Source: Edaphochlamys debaryana (Eukaryota > Chlorophyta > Chlorophyceae > Chlamydomonadales). Taken from it: 64,000 nucleotides of DNA. Below the pieces are notes generated by a model that was not told the origin of the DNA, searched no databases, and was given only the letters and a program-made list of their open reading frames with translations. The DNA lies in assembly GCA_016858145.1 (NCBI GenBank), contig JAEHOE010000111.1, positions 186,001-250,000 of the forward strand. The letters run 5' to 3'. Positions 1 through 12,308 of this stretch are shown in pieces (the first letter of the stretch is position 1; every line of letters starts with the position of its first letter). Position numbers and translations under genes: made by a program.

Positions 1-148
1 GCGTTTCTGGGCCGGAAGCAGGCGGGCTGGGTGGTGGGAGTGGCGGCGCAGAGGGCTGTTGCCGTGTCGCGGAGAAGCAAGGTGGGGTTACCGCTTGGCG
101 GCATTCTCCGCAAGCACTGAACGCCGCCTGCCCCTGCCCCCGGCGCAG

Positions 149-2199
149 TTCGATGCGCTGCTGTCCCACCACGACGTGTACAAGGTGGGGATGAGAGTTG
201 GGTTTGAACGAACGGAAGGGGTGTCCACATGTCCGTGGCCTCCCAGGTACTAAAGCCTCGTCCTAGCCCTCGCTTTCGCCCCTGCCCCCCCCCCCACCCC
301 CCAGGTGGAGACCATCGGCGACTGCTACATGGTGGCGGGGGGGCTGGTGCGGCACGGCCCCGACGGAGTGGCCTCGCTGCTGGAGGGGGGCGAGGTGGAC
401 CCCCTGCACGCGCGCAAGGTGGTGCGGTTCGCCAAGGTGAGGGGCGCGGTATGTGTGCGTGTGTGGTGGGAAGCGGCCAGCGCCGGACCGTTCCGCGTCT
501 CTGCACTGCCCGCTTCTGTGCCCTTTGAGGCTCTATTTTCCCGCACTACACGGGTCAGCTCTGCACCCTGGCACCGCCCCCGCCTGTCCTCACGAAGCCC
601 CCTCGCCACCCCGGCGGACCTGCGTAGCCGCCTTCTCCCGACCGGACCTCTCCCCCTTCCTCCCTCTCCTCCTCCCCGATCTCGCTCAGCAACAACCCCC
701 CCCTCCCCCCTCCCCCCCAGGCGGTGCTGGAGGTGGTCAAGGACATGCGCATGCCCAACGGCCAGGCGCTGCAGGTGGGGGCGGGGGCTAGGGGTTGGGG
801 GGGAACACAGGTCGGGAATGGCCCGCCCGGACTCTCGTTAGGCAGCACGAGCAGCAAGGACTGGTGGCGTGCAGGCTGCATGAGTGGAATCGCGGCTAAG
901 GGCTGCGCCAGGGGGTCCAGAGGCGCCAGGCCGCGATCCCTCCGTCAACCGTGTGTCCCCCCTCACCCTCTCTCCACCCCACCCCCCTCAGGTCCGCGTG
1001 GGCATCCACAGCGGCCCCGCCATGAGCGGCGTGGTGGGCACCCGCATGCCCCGCTTCTGCCTCTTCGGCGACACCATCAACACCGCCAGCCGCTGCGAGT
1101 CCACCTGCCCCCCCTGCGCCATCCACGCCACCACCGCCGTGCGCGAGCTCACCCCCGAGGAGCCCTGGGCGCCCACGGGTGGTGTCATGGTGCGTTCGGG
1201 GGACGGGGAGTGCTGGGCTGACGCAGCTCCAGCGTTGGGCGCGGCAGCGCCACGACCGCCGGTACCCGCTCTGGTGGCCCGCCCTCGTGCCAAGTGCCTC
1301 CTTGCAACCATACGGTATTCCGCGCCAGCCTTCATTCCCAGCTCATCACGGTACCATCCCCCTGCCCCCCACCCCTGCCCCCACCCCTGCCCCCGCCCCA
1401 GGCCAAGGGCAAGGGCATCATGCGCACCTTCATCCTGGGGCCGCCAGGGGTGGCGGCCGCAGTGGCAGCGGGCGCCGCCGCCGCCGCAGGCGGCACCGCC
1501 AACGGCGGCGGCGGCGGCGCGGACGCGGTCCGGCGGCTGTCGGACTTCGGCGGGCTGGGCAAGCCGGGCCCGGGTGGGCCCGACGTCCTGCGCCGGCCTG
1601 AGATGGCCCGGCACCGCAGCTCCCACTCCCTCATTGCCGCGCTCCAGGCGGCTGCCGTCGCCGCAGTTGCTTCGGCCCCGCACTCCGGCGCGCCTCCGCC
1701 GCCCTCCCGCGGCCCCAGCGCGGCCCAGCAGCCTGCTGGCTGGGCGACCGGCGCTGCTGGCGCCGGGGCCCGCCCCGACCGGCCTGCCTCGGGCGCGCTG
1801 CCGGGCCCCGGCCCCATCTCCGGCGCCGGCCCCTTCCCCCGCTCCCACTCCCGCTCCCTGGAGGCCCTCCTGCCAGACCACCTGGCCCCCGGCCCCAGCA
1901 CGGGCGGCAGCGGGCACCAGCCGACCACGGACTCAGCGCACGGGCCCTACCTGTGGAGCCACTCGCGGGCCTGCCTGGGCTCGGGGGCGGAGGACACGGT
2001 GGCGATGGCGGCGATGGTGGGGCCGCCGGGGCCCGCGGAGGATGGGGCGGGGGCGGGGGGGCCAGGAGACGCGGCGGGGGAGAATGGCGGGGGCGGGGAC
2101 GGGGGTGAGGTGGAGGTGGAGGCGCAGACGGTGCCGGAGGACCTGGGCGATCTGCCCAGGCGCGGAGGCGGCGGGCGCGGCGGGCCCAGGGGCTGGTAG
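149..2199 (+). CDS. class III nucleotide cyclase, C-terminal part (5' end outside window)
   Basis: Makes a cyclic nucleotide from a nucleoside triphosphate; only the catalytic domain and tail are in the window. Exons read 149-184, 305-436, 721-774, 992-1189 and 1402-2199, all phase-consistent, stop TAG at 2197. The frames give the family motifs [13 protein letters not shown] and [14 protein letters not shown], then [15 protein letters not shown] with the Asn and Arg that stabilize the transition state. The Glu in VETIGD and the Cys in RFCLFGD are the residues found in guanylyl cyclases; adenylyl cyclases usually have Lys and Asp there, so GTP use is inferred. The last exon encodes about 265 residues rich in Gly, Ala and Pro with no recognizable domain. 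Upstream domains, probably membrane or sensory, cannot be seen. Confidence 0.85.
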
Positions 2200-4158
2200 G
2201 GGCTGGTGGGTTGTGGGGCACCTTTTGTGGGCAGCGGAGACCTCCGGGGTGTTGATAGGCGTTTCCCGGCGTATGGTGCCGTGGGAGCTTCGTGAGGACA
2301 AGCTAGTCTATCCTTCATCGGCACAGTTGTGTCAGACACCGGTGCCGTGAGGTGCTTATCGCTGCTGCTGTCTGGGGCCGCAGTACTGGTATTGCGTATT
2401 GGTGCTTATCCCCTGAGCGAGTACCGGGTCTGCAGTGGACGGTTGGCCACGGTGGGGTACATGTGCATGACTAGCGGGGGCCGCCTGTGGGATCCGCTTC
2501 CCTATGTCAATCAAACCTAGCGGTTCCTGTCGTGGTTCTAGTCTGGAGGGGCCTAGTTATTCCTGGGACTCTGCAAGCGTTGTCCCAGGGCCTCAGCTCG
2601 CGAGCCGGACTTCGGTATGGGCACCTGGGCACTGGAGCGTGTCTGTTTAGCGCGGTTTTGGCACGCCAGTAACGTATCTCCTCATAAGCATTGCCTGGTC
2701 ATATCAATTCTCCCTTTTGAGGTCAATGGCTGACGGTTCACGCGGCTACTACGGATCGTAGCTGGCACTGCGAGGCAGAGGGTGGCAGGCCTATTAGTCC
2801 GGGTTGCGTAGGGGGGCCGCAGGTACTAGTACAGGCCAGTGGTTGCACCGAGGGGGGCGTGGGAGGTCAGGGCGAAGATGCGAGAACCCGCACTGCTGTA
2901 GCTGGCGTGTAAAGGAGACTGAGGACTGATGGTCAGGGCGGTTACAGCTATTCAGCCCCGGGCTGCGCGCCGCCGCTTGTGGGTCTGGGGCCTTGCTTCC
3001 TGTGGGCCTGCCTGCCGGCCTGCCCCTGGAGCCGATTCATGTCAGTTGCGCGGTTGGCGGGTAGTGGTGCTCGGGGGGAATTGGGGGCTTACTGCAGCTG
3101 TGTGGTTAAGGGACGGGAGGGGCGGTGGTTGTTGGGCACTCAAGGTTGGCGCGAGGGGGGGCAAAGTGAGACGATGAAACAACAAGGTGTGTCTGTCCCT
3201 CCTCAGGACAGGGAAAAGGGCTGAGCCCCAAACCCCGCGAGGCCGGGCAGCACTGGGGCCGCGCAATCAAGCACTACGCCCCACAGCGCACGGACGGAAC
3301 CCACGCCGCCATAAGTTAGGGGCCTTCGCAACCCCGCAATGCCGGACTTAGCCGGTTGGGTTGGGCGCACACATGCACCCTCCAGAAGATAGAAAGAGTA
3401 GATACCCGTCTCCAATCCGCTACTGCCGCCACCCCACCCGCTACATCTCTCCTTCCGCCGCCGCTTGCTGATGAAACAAAAAGGAGCGTGCAGCGGGGCG
3501 GCGTCTGCCCGTCTGTCCCTCGAATAAGGGCGGGCCAAAGTCTCGCTCCAGAGTTGCATGGGCGCGTCGAAGTCGCCTGCCATCAGCTGTAATGCTCGGA
3601 CGTTCTACAGGCCTCGTAGCTCACCGGTTGCTTAAGTGCCCTGGGCGTTGTAGGGAGTCGACTAGGAGTCGACTCCCCTTGTGCAGTCGTCGAGCCTGGT
3701 CGAGCAGCAGCATTAGTCCTCGTTACATGAGCTCCAGGACTGCCAGTACACTGCCTGCACAACGGCGCCTCACCCACTCGCCAGCTCATCACCATGTCAG
3801 CAATTCCACGCCAAGCCTACAGCCTTCACTCTGCTGCAAGTGCATTCTTGGGGTCCCCCACAGCATCACCAACACCAGATCATGTTCCACCGAGTAGCCA
3901 TTGCCAAACCACCCTGCCACGTGCTGCCTGACTGTCCTGCCGCGTGCCCACGTGCGCGCCCTGTCTGGATCTGCCCTAGGCATCTCTGCTCGGTGCTCAC
4001 GTGATGCAACCTGCCCCCGCAACCTGCCTGCACCTCCTGCCTTCTCCCCTTTCACACGCGCCCCCGACCCTGGACCCCCGGCGCATCCCCCATGCGGAGC
4101 ACCCCGATGCCGCCGCCCCCCACCAGGGCTCCGCCGCTTCCCACCAGGGCTACCCCCC
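2200..4158. other. tail-to-tail region between cyclase and NIPP1-like genes
   Basis: Two genes converge here. On the + strand TGTAA poly(A) signals occur at 2908-2912 and 3588-3592, so the cyclase 3' UTR could be 0.7 or 1.4 kb. On the - strand the complement of TGTAA is at 3723-3727, giving the NIPP1-like gene a 3' UTR of about 0.43 kb. No coding exon is recognizable. Confidence 0.5.
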
Positions 4159-6264
4159 TTATCGGCCCTCTTTCGGAGCGGGTGGCGGCAGGAAGTCGTA
4201 CGGGAGGCTGGCGGGGCCAGCCACCGGCGCCGTCCGGATTCGCTCCGCAAAAGCCTGAAGCGCCGCCGCCCGTCCTCCACCACTACTACCTCCGCTGCCA
4301 CTGCCCCCGCCGCTTCCCGCCCCGCCCCCGCCTCCGCCGCCCCCTCCGCCGCCCTTGGGTGAGACCACTATCGTTGTCGCCACCACCGCTGACGCAAACT
4401 TGCCCTCCCCCGGGTCGGCCACCTTGGGCCCCACCTTGGCAACAAAGTCCCGCCCGTCCGAGAAACCAATGACGGTCTCCAGGGGGGGCCGCGGGCGCCC
4501 GGACGGACCCGCACCGCCGCCGCTGCCACGACCACCGGTGTCGCCTGCGAGGAAGGCCCGCAGAGGAATCTTGGTACGAGCACTCAAGCCGGATGCCTCA
4601 AAGCTCCAGCTGGGACATCCAGGGAGACTGCTCTCAGCCCTTTGCCGAGGCTAGCGGCCCCAGGTGCTACACGGTAGTAGTACTGGTGTTTACCTGAGTC
4701 GTCGGCGAAGGACACCCTGGGCCGCTTGGGCGGCGGCGGCGGCATGTCACCCGCCGGCGCACCCTCGGACGCCCGCCGTTCCCCTGCCCCTGCCCCAGCG
4801 CTGCCCGAGCCTGCGCCTGCCGGTGCGGGCGGCAGGCGGTAGCGGCGCGTGGAGGCGGCAAAGCGGAGCTCCGCCCCCGGCTGCAGCTCCGTGGGGTCGT
4901 TCTGGCGTAGTGAGGGCAGGCAGCACGGGGCGAGCTAAGGGTCAGGGTGGCTTTGTGCGGGTGCTGGGTCTGGTGCGATATCGCCAGCCTTGTCCCTCGG
5001 CCTCCCGAGGCAGGAAGTCACCGCAAACCGGTACCCTTCATCTGTGCCCTCCCTCCCTGCCCTCTGCCTGCCCCACCTTCTTGAGTTGCTGCTCGCCCAC
5101 AAACGTCCTGGGTGTATCAGCGAGGTGGAGGGGCACCCGCCAGGTGGCGCGGCGGTCAAGCGCAGCAGCCCCCAAGGTGCATCACACAGCACCGTACCCG
5201 ACCATGGCGCACACCGCGAGCCCCTCCCTGGCCGTGTCATGTCCCCCGCCACTGCCGCTCCCGTCAGCCGAGTGCAGCGCACACCCCCCCCGCCGCCCCG
5301 GCGCCCACCCGTGCGTGGAGCCCAGGTCTGTGACCAGCCACACGCCCCGCGTCCCGCTGAAGGCCAGGGCGGCGTGCTGGCGGGAGATGGAGGGGTGGTC
5401 CAGGACCACGTCCGCCAGGGGCTCCACACGCCCAAACACAGTCACCACCTGTGGGAAGGCAAACAGCAGCGTGTGCTTAACGGTCTGACAAGAAGAGGGC
5501 CCAATCTTCTCGGCCGACTGGTGACTGAGCCTCTGGTAGTTGGAAACCGAGGATTGGCCTGGGCCTATACCTCCGGTCTCCAAGCTCCAACCGCACCCCC
5601 CTACCTTGCCCAGGCCCAGCTCCTGGATCACATGGCCATCCTTGTATACCAGCAGCCGGGAGCCGGCGGGGGGCTCGGCAGCCCACTCCGGCACGGGCAG
5701 TTTCGGCGGGCCGGTGGCTGCCGGTGTCGACTGTACGGCGGATGTTTCGGGGGCCGGGGGTGGCTCCGTGCGGGCGGGGAGCTTGGGCGGCGGCATCAAG
5801 CGCGCCGCCTCCGCTTTTTCCTCGATCTGGCGTCGTTCCTGAGGTCAGCGCAGGTATGGAGGGAAGGGAGACGGGTGGTGAGGAGGCCGATTGACCTGCA
5901 GCACTGGGGTGAGGCAGGCCGGTGGGTGCTAGGGTTGGGGCGCTAGCGCAGGGAGAAGCAGTTGGGGACAGCCAGACGGCGGCGCGCAGGCACAAACTTG
6001 GCTGTCCACGAGATACGCACCCGCTTGGAGGCAACCACTTCTATCTTGCCGAAACTCTGTGCATTTGGCGCCCCGAGTGCTGGGGTCGCGGGCGGGGTGG
6101 GCGGGGGATGTCAGAGGGCGCTCGCACAACATGAGCCACCACGCACATGCATGCCGGCTCACCCGTGTCTGCCTTAACAAAGCCGCCCATTCCAAGTCTC
6201 GCGACTCGGCCTTGCGCGTGCTGTGCGCCATGCGTCGGACGCGCCTCGATGCCGTCGTCGGCAT
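4159..6264 (-). CDS. NIPP1: NIPP1-like FHA-domain regulator of protein phosphatase 1
   Basis: Nuclear inhibitor/targeting subunit of PP1, linked in other eukaryotes to splicing and transcription. Minus-strand exons: 6264-6163, 5838-5605, 5448-5309, 5107-5077, 4901-4694, 4544-4159; 365 residues. The FHA domain carries FGR at about residue 117, SISRQH at 132-137 and STHG at 156-159, the core phosphopeptide-binding motifs. RVSF at 231-234 fits the RVxF PP1-docking motif, in the same place as RVTF in NIPP1, and is followed near 286-301 by a GKFASAVVATTIVVSP stretch resembling the segment that follows RVTF in animal NIPP1. The C-terminus is Gly-rich. The ATG at 6264 is chosen because an in-frame stop lies just upstream and exon 1 joins exon 2 in phase; a longer ATG frame from 6454 does not. 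Intron 1 holds a dispersed repeat. Confidence 0.82.
5852..6075 (+). repeat. dispersed intronic repeat, copy 1 (interrupted)
   Basis: Lies inside intron 1 of the NIPP1-like gene, antisense to it. Segments 5852-5887 and 5949-6075 match copy 2 (11286-11446) closely, including a shared stretch near the end (CGAAACTCTGTGCATTTGGC). About 60 bp at 5888-5948 is absent from copy 2, as an insertion here or a deletion there. Confidence 0.75.
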
Positions 6265-6579
6265 CGTCCCAGCGGTCCATGGCTACTTGGGCATGATAAG
6301 GTACTTGCGGTATGCACAGAGGCGTCTGCGGGACTGCACGAGCGCGGAAGCCGAGGAAGGCAAGTTCGGGATCCAAAACCATATCAATGCACTCACGAAG
6401 GCCGGGGGAACTCGCTACTGGATACACGTAGTCGTCGCAGTAAATTGTCTTCACGCGTCACCTAGTTCAAACAAACACAAGGTCCTTGCGCGACAAACCT
6501 TGACGAAAGCCCTCAACTTTGTGGACTGCTTGCGGGCCGCTGCTGTAAGCCTAGAGCTCACCACAACGCACCAGTTGCC
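6265..6579. promoter_or_regulatory. divergent promoter region, NIPP1-like / TMEM107-like
   Basis: Only 315 bp separates the two start codons, so both 5' UTRs and a shared promoter must fit here. I see no clear TATA box. A minus-strand open frame runs through it from 6454, but it does not splice in phase with the NIPP1-like exons. Confidence 0.45.
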
Positions 6580-7444
6580 ATGGCGCCGTTCCGGCCAGAG
6601 GAAGTAAGCAGCTTGGTCCATCGCCCAGCGACAGCTGCGACCTCTTTCGCAGCCCCTGACCGCGTGGCCTTCACACTGCAGGTCACGCTACCAGCGCGGT
6701 TCATAGTCATGACCTGCCATCTCATCAGTGTGCTGATGGTGCTCTTTGACGTGGACTACTTAGTCTCAGAAATGCTCGGCTTCAATGCGGACACTGGGCC
6801 ACCGTCAAACGAGCAGGCGTTCAACGACAAGAAGCAAGTGTAAGTGGAGGGGGAGTGCTGGGGGAAGGGCAAGCGTCGGGCTTGTGTCTTGGCCGGGGTA
6901 TGGGCGCGGTGCCCAGGTGCCTGGGTCCCGACGCTGTTCCCTGGCCGGCTCCCTGGACCCCGCTCACTCTTCGTCCCCTGGCGCTGGCTCTGCATGCAGG
7001 GTGGAGGGGTTATGCTACGGCGCGATAGCGTGCTTCGGGATCGAGTACATTGGCCTCTTCCTTGGGATATCCATGTTCTTCCCGCAAATCATGTCCCTGT
7101 ACGTCATCCTCCACTTCTTGGGCGCCATCTTGGTCGGCCTCTTCCGAGTCGATGTAGGTGGAGCCTCGCAGCACACGGCCGTGTTTACCTGGGGACTTAG
7201 GATACATGGGGGTCTGCAGGCTTACTAAAACGGTGCCGGATGGGTCCAGCCCGCTGGACCACACTCAGACTTGACGGCGTGGTAACCAGTGCTTCCACCC
7301 CGCCCCCGCCCTCTGCCCGGAACCACACAGAACTGGGACGTGGGCGCGTTGGCTGCCTTCTTCGCGTGCTTCAACGCCCTCCCCACAATCATTGAGATAT
7401 GCATGCTCGTCTTCGTCGTAAAGTTCAGCTTCCTCAAGTTCTGA
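6580..7444 (+). CDS. TMEM107: TMEM107-like ciliary transition-zone membrane protein
   Basis: TMEM107 is a small four-helix membrane protein of the ciliary transition zone that works with the MKS complex in gating. Exons: 6580-6603, 6682-6839, 7000-7153, 7331-7444; 149 residues, against 140 in the human protein. Exon 1 encodes only MAPFRPEE. Then come VTLPARFIVMTCHLISVLM (helix 1), a soluble loop, GLCYGAIACFGIEYIGLFLG (helix 2), FFPQIMSLYVILHFLGAIL (helix 3), and after NWD a last helix ending IEICMLVFVVKFSFLKF. The PARF near the start, the short loops and the basic/aromatic C-terminus match the family. The exon 2 donor is chosen as GTAAGT because it alone keeps the frame. A second ciliary gene, BBS4, lies about 28 kb away. 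Confidence 0.8.
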
Positions 7445-8615
7445 GGTGGCAGTTGACTGCGCCGCCGAAGAGGCAGTGTGCCAGCCGGGCGCCTGGGCCC
7501 CTGTCCGGCAGACGGCCGCTTACTGGCCCCATCGGCCGGGGGGCGCCATGCAACGGGAACGGACAGTTTCTGCACGACACTTATGGACGTCATGCCTCCT
7601 CCAGGCCCGATACCTGGACAAGCTACGGGTCCGCACCAGGCCATGGGGCAACGCTGGGGAACAGCCCCTGCCACAAGCAGTGCCTGCTGCCGCCGCAGGC
7701 CCTCCAAAGGCCGCCGGGTGTAGCCTCGAGGCCGATTAACGGGTGGACACACCGTGAGGCCAGAGCTCAGCCTCAGCTCGAGGCGTGAGAGCCTGTGAGG
7801 CGAGGGCCAGGCCGGGAGCATGGGGGGCCGGCACGCCTGCGGGTTGCTTGACAGCTGACGGGGGCCCGGGGCTGCAGCGAAGACACGACCGGCAGCCTGG
7901 AAAGTATATTTGCTAGGCCCAAGGAGTCTGCAAGGATGAGTTGAGGGCAGGATGCTTGGACTCGGTAGACCGCCCCTCACCGGCGGTCCCGGCAGCCTTG
8001 TCGGGCGATGGTTATTCGCGCCGCTGGCTGGCGTGTGCCAGTATCCTCTGCGACGGGCTGGTGCCGTGCCGACCTAGCCTCTTGTGAGGCTGAGGGATTG
8101 CGGGCACGGGGAATTGACATGTCCAAATGTCCCGTTTGATTCTCGTCTGGGGCTGTCAAGGGGCCAGGAAGGTGTATGGCGGTTGGACGACTGGTGTTTG
8201 GATCCCTTGAGCTTGACGACCCGGGGGCTGCCACGCCACAAGGATGCTGACGCAGGATGCGCGCCTCAATTTTGAGTAGAACCGGACATACTCAGCCTAG
8301 ATGTGTTGGAGGAACTGAGGTGGAGGGCGGGGGGGGGGGGGCAAGGCGGAACGCTGAGGCTGGGTGGAGGTGCTTAGCCTCGCATGCAATAGAGCTTGTC
8401 GGGAGGTCCGTAGCGGGCTTGTGGCTTTGCTGCTGACATGCCTAGCTAGTCGGCGTTGCGCAGCAATCTGGAGAAGGAATTAATGGTAACGAATGAGATC
8501 CCAGTCTCTGAGCCCTGATGCCGTGCCGTGCGTGCCGTAACCCCCATCCCCGTCACAGCCTGCCCGCGACACTCCCCCCTCATCCTTTTCCCGGTCGCAT
8601 GCACGCTTAGCAACC
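7445..8615 (+). other. TMEM107 3' UTR and intergenic DNA
   Basis: No coding exon is supported. A run of 11 or more G lies at 8331-8341. I did not find a TGTAA signal, so the 3' end of TMEM107 is unplaced. The region immediately before 8616 should contain the WD40 gene promoter. Confidence 0.4.
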
Positions 8616-11600
8616 ATGTCCAGTCCACCAGCAGCACCAGAGCAAAGGCCTCCGAAGAGGCCCAAGGCGTCGCCTTTCGAGCCCGGGCCGGAGCTCAAAC
8701 CGGAGTCGCTCACCAAGTTTACCCTGAAGCTCCCCCATGCGTTCTCACCCGGAGCTCTCAATTGCTCCAAGGTCGCGTGGGGTTCCTCGACGGTGAGTTG
8801 TGCATCGGATGTAATGCACACGCCAGAGCGTTCTCGGTAGTCTCGCGAACTTTATGGGCCAAGATATTAGAGCAGCCATATGCGCTGCTTGCGGTCCGTG
8901 TATGTCGGTGGGGAGGCATGCGCGTCGCGGCGGCCGGCCCGTCAGCGCGTCGTGGTGCACAGCGTGGGACGTCATTCCATGCTATGGAGTAGCAGCGGGA
9001 ACAGCGAAGGGTGATTAGGCGACCGGTCGGTCGGTGGGGCGGGACCGACCCCTGCCCCCTCCCGCCTCTCCCCCTGCGGCCCACTCCGACAGGCAAGCGG
9101 CACCCGCACCATATACATCGCCAGTGCCCAGCACACATACGCGGTACGTGGAGAAACATATCCCCAGGGACCCGAGGGCGTCAGAATGTCCTCTAAGCGT
9201 TCGTTCATCCACATTCCTCTGTCTGCGCAGGTGTCCCTCGGCTTGGGCTCCGCGGAGGGCAGCGCAGGCCCCAGCGTGGTCCAGGGCAAGGAGGGCGTCC
9301 TGGTGCCGGTCAATGCGGAGGTGTGCGGGGTGGTTGCGGGGCTGGAGTCTGGAGCTGGGCTATGAAGTACTGCGGCCACATGCGACGCTGCCTTGGGGCC
9401 AGGCCCGTCGGGTCTGGACAACATGGGCCAGGCCCGTTGGGTTGTGGCTTGCAACATGGGTCTGGCCATGGGGTTCGCGTTCCAGGGACCGCCGCCGGCC
9501 AAATGCAGCTGCTGCCTATGCCCTTTGCCTCCGGCGGCAGCCCCTCCTCGTGCGGCGGGAGGAGCCGCTGTGCGACATGGACGCTGAGGTGCAGTGCCTG
9601 TCCTCGGGGACGCACGGTGAGGGCCAAGCACGCCTGGGGCTGCCCGCTGCATGGCAGAGCTGATGGGGGGCGGCCTGGGGCGGGTGACAGAGCGAACTGC
9701 AGCCTTACAGGCGCGGCTCTGGTCTGGCACTGGACCAGCTCGCGAAGCCACGCCGCCCTCCTCCCCACCCCGACCCCAGGCGGCCACCAGGTCCTGGCGG
9801 CGGTGGACTCGGTGGGGAACGCCCGCCTGCTGGCCACGCAGCTGCAGGGGGCGGGGAGCGGCGGGGCAGCGGACGGAGAGGGGGCTCCAGGGCGGTACCT
9901 GATGCGGCTGGACGCTCCGTCGCGAGGGTGAGCGGGGCTTGGGGGGGGGGCGCAGGGGCAGGCTCGCGTGAGGCAGGCAGGCGGGCGGTGCCCCAAACAA
10001 CTGCTTCTCCACACCCCAGCGTCACTCGCTCTCACGCACGGTTACTCCCCACTGACGGCGCTCGCCCTTCCCAGGGAGTGCGGCTGGACTGGGCTGGCCG
10101 TGAGGCCGCTGGGGCCAGAGGCGATTGAGACGTCCGGTGACCCCAGCGCCGCTGCCTCGAGCTCGGGACTGCCGCCGCTGGAGCTGGCGGTGGCCCGGCA
10201 GCGCATGCGGGACGTGCGGGTGTACGGCAGCGGGGAGCTGGTCCGCACCATCCACACGCTGCAGGTGGGCCCTCGCCCTCGCCCTCGCCCACCCTACCTC
10301 GAGGACCTGTCGGGGGCGGACCCAAGCATGCACCGGTCTTGCTCGCTTGTGCGCCATGTGGCCGCAGTGGGGCGGGCCGTAGCATGTGGGGCGGCTTATC
10401 GTTTGCGCCTCGCCCGTCAGCCTCCCCTCCTCTGTCCCACGTGCTCCCTGTGTATCACAGGGCCCCACTTCGCTCACTTTCCTGCCTCCTGGTACCTACG
10501 GGGGCTGTGGAGACGCCAGTGCGGGCCTCCTGGCCATTGCCGAGGAGCACCAGGTGCGTCTGACGTGCACTGGTATCCGAGGGTTGGGGCGCCACCGGCC
10601 AGATCTGCGCCCTGGCGCATTACCCGTAGGAGGCCTGTGGGTGCAGGCCCCTGGTCCTGCCGACCCACTTCAGCTGCCCTCGTCTTTGAACCCAGCTCCT
10701 TGCTCGGATCGTCGGATGCTCCTCCAGTTCCTGCACCACAAGCCTTGCCCCGCGCACCCCGCCCTGCCCTCGCCCTTACCCCCTCGCCTCCCCCCCGCCG
10801 CCCCCACCCGGCGGCTCCCGAGGCAGGTGGCGCTGTGGGACATCCGCCAGGGAGAGCGCGGCGGCTGCGTGCAGCGCCTCGGCGTGGGCAGCGGCGGCTT
10901 CCCCATCTACTCCATGGCCTGGGTCACGGCCGTGGCCACGGCCACCGCCGCCTCCTCCGGACTGGGTACCGGTGCGGGGTCGAGCGTGGGGCTGCTGGCG
11001 GTCACGGGCGCGGAGCGGTCTGTGGTGGTACTGGAGCCGCGGAAGTGGGTGCGGGGCTGTGGGGGCTGGGGGCGCGGGCGGTGGGGCAGGCGCGTAACAG
11101 GTTGACGGCTGGCTGGGCGGGGCTCTTCACATAAGCTGGGGCAGCCACCCGGCCTGTGGCATGAGCCATGGGCATTACGGGAAAGCGGCTGCTTATGCTG
11201 GCCCGTCCCCAATCGACCCCTGCCCCGCCCGGCCGCCTGCCCCTTCCCAGGTGGCAGGTGATCGCCAAGTGGCCCGGCGCCGTCAAGGTATGGTGGGAGG
11301 GGAAACGGGTGGTGAGGAGGCAGGGGAGAAGCAGTTGGACACAGCGGCGTGCAAGCATCAACTTTGGCTGTGCCACGAGGTCACGCACCCGCTTGGGAGC
11401 AACCACTTCTAATTTGCCGAAACTCTGTGCATTTGGCGCCCCCAAGTACCCCGCCACGCACATGGCCGCCTCCCGCGTGGCCCCCGGCTTCATGTACGCC
11501 GCGGGACTGGACTACGAACTGGCCGCAGGTGCGGTGGGGGGCCTTGGCGGCGGTCCCCGGGGCGAAGAGCGCTGCGCGCAGCTTTCCTGGCCGGTCGCCG

Positions 11601-12308
11601 CCCGCAGCGAGGTTCAAGCAGAGCAGATTGTAAAGAGGGTGCAGCGGGGCGGTGACTGAGGAAACGGAGCGCACGCGGGTGTGTGGGAATGCGGCACCGG
11701 CAATGCGGCCGCAGTGTGGCGGTCTGCCGGCCGTGCCCGATCGCTGGATGCGTGTGCGGCCGAGCAGGGGCTAACACGGGCAGTGTTCGCTGCACGCAGG
11801 CCGCTGGGACGGCAGCTCAGGGGGGAGCGCGGGCAACAGTAACTCCAGCAGTGGAGGACATGGGCGCGCAGTGGGCCCCGCGGCCTTCGTGGCGGCCCGC
11901 AACGAGCAGCGCCGGATGGGCGCCGAGGGAGGTGGCGGCGGCGCGGGGGAGGCGCTCCCGGCGGCGGACGACATGCTCGACGGGTCGAGCCGCGCGGGTG
12001 GGTCATGTAATGCGGGACTGGACTGCTACTGGGGCCTGCCCGGTGGGATGCTCTGCGATTGCGTATCGCCATGCCCCGCTGTGAGTGCTTGCGTGCCCAA
12101 GCCCAGCGCGCCCCTGCCTTCCATCGGCGCAGGGCTCTCGTTCCGCGGAGACTCCAAGTGGCTTGGACTGGCGCTAACATCGCTGCCTGCATCTGGGGCA
12201 GCGGGCGGTGCCGGGGACAAGGAGCTAGTGGCCGCCCTAAGCCTTTCGGGCGGTTTATTTGTCCTGCAGGCGGCTGCGTCCGGGAAGGGCGGGGAGACCT
12301 GCAACTAG
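8616..12308 (+). CDS. WD40-like beta-propeller protein, subfamily not identified
   Basis: Twelve phase-consistent exons: 8616-8792, 9093-9143, 9231-9320, 9541-9616, 9780-9927, 10075-10264, 10461-10553, 10827-11044, 11251-11287, 11447-11528, 11800-11997, 12133-12308; 511 residues. The N-terminus is Pro/Lys-rich (PPKRPK, possibly nuclear). Blade-like segments follow: RTIYIASAQHTYAV, HQVLAAVDSVGNARLLA, DVRVYGSGELVRTI, LLAIAEEHQVALWDIRQGER (a clear WD strand at about 276-285) and VVVLEPRKWQVIAKW. Late in the protein GLSFRGDSKWLGLALT resembles a final blade. A Gly/Ser-rich insert sits in exon 11. The role is unknown; it is probably a scaffold. Intron 9 is exactly a dispersed repeat. The exon 4 start (9541 rather than 9562) is less certain. 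Confidence 0.7.
11286..11446 (+). repeat. dispersed repeat, copy 2, coextensive with intron 9 of the WD40 gene
   Basis: The repeat shared with 5852-6075 begins at the intron donor (GTATGG at 11288) and ends at the acceptor (CCAAG at 11446). CAAG occurs on both sides (11284-11287 and 11443-11446), as expected if a 4-bp target duplication supplied a splice site. Identity outside the 60-bp gap in this copy is high by eye. Confidence 0.7.

Noticed and set aside
6041..6454. Longer NIPP1 start from the ATG at 6454
   Set aside because: That frame does not join the next exon in phase at the GTGAGC donor, whereas the frame from 6264 does and is preceded by an in-frame stop.
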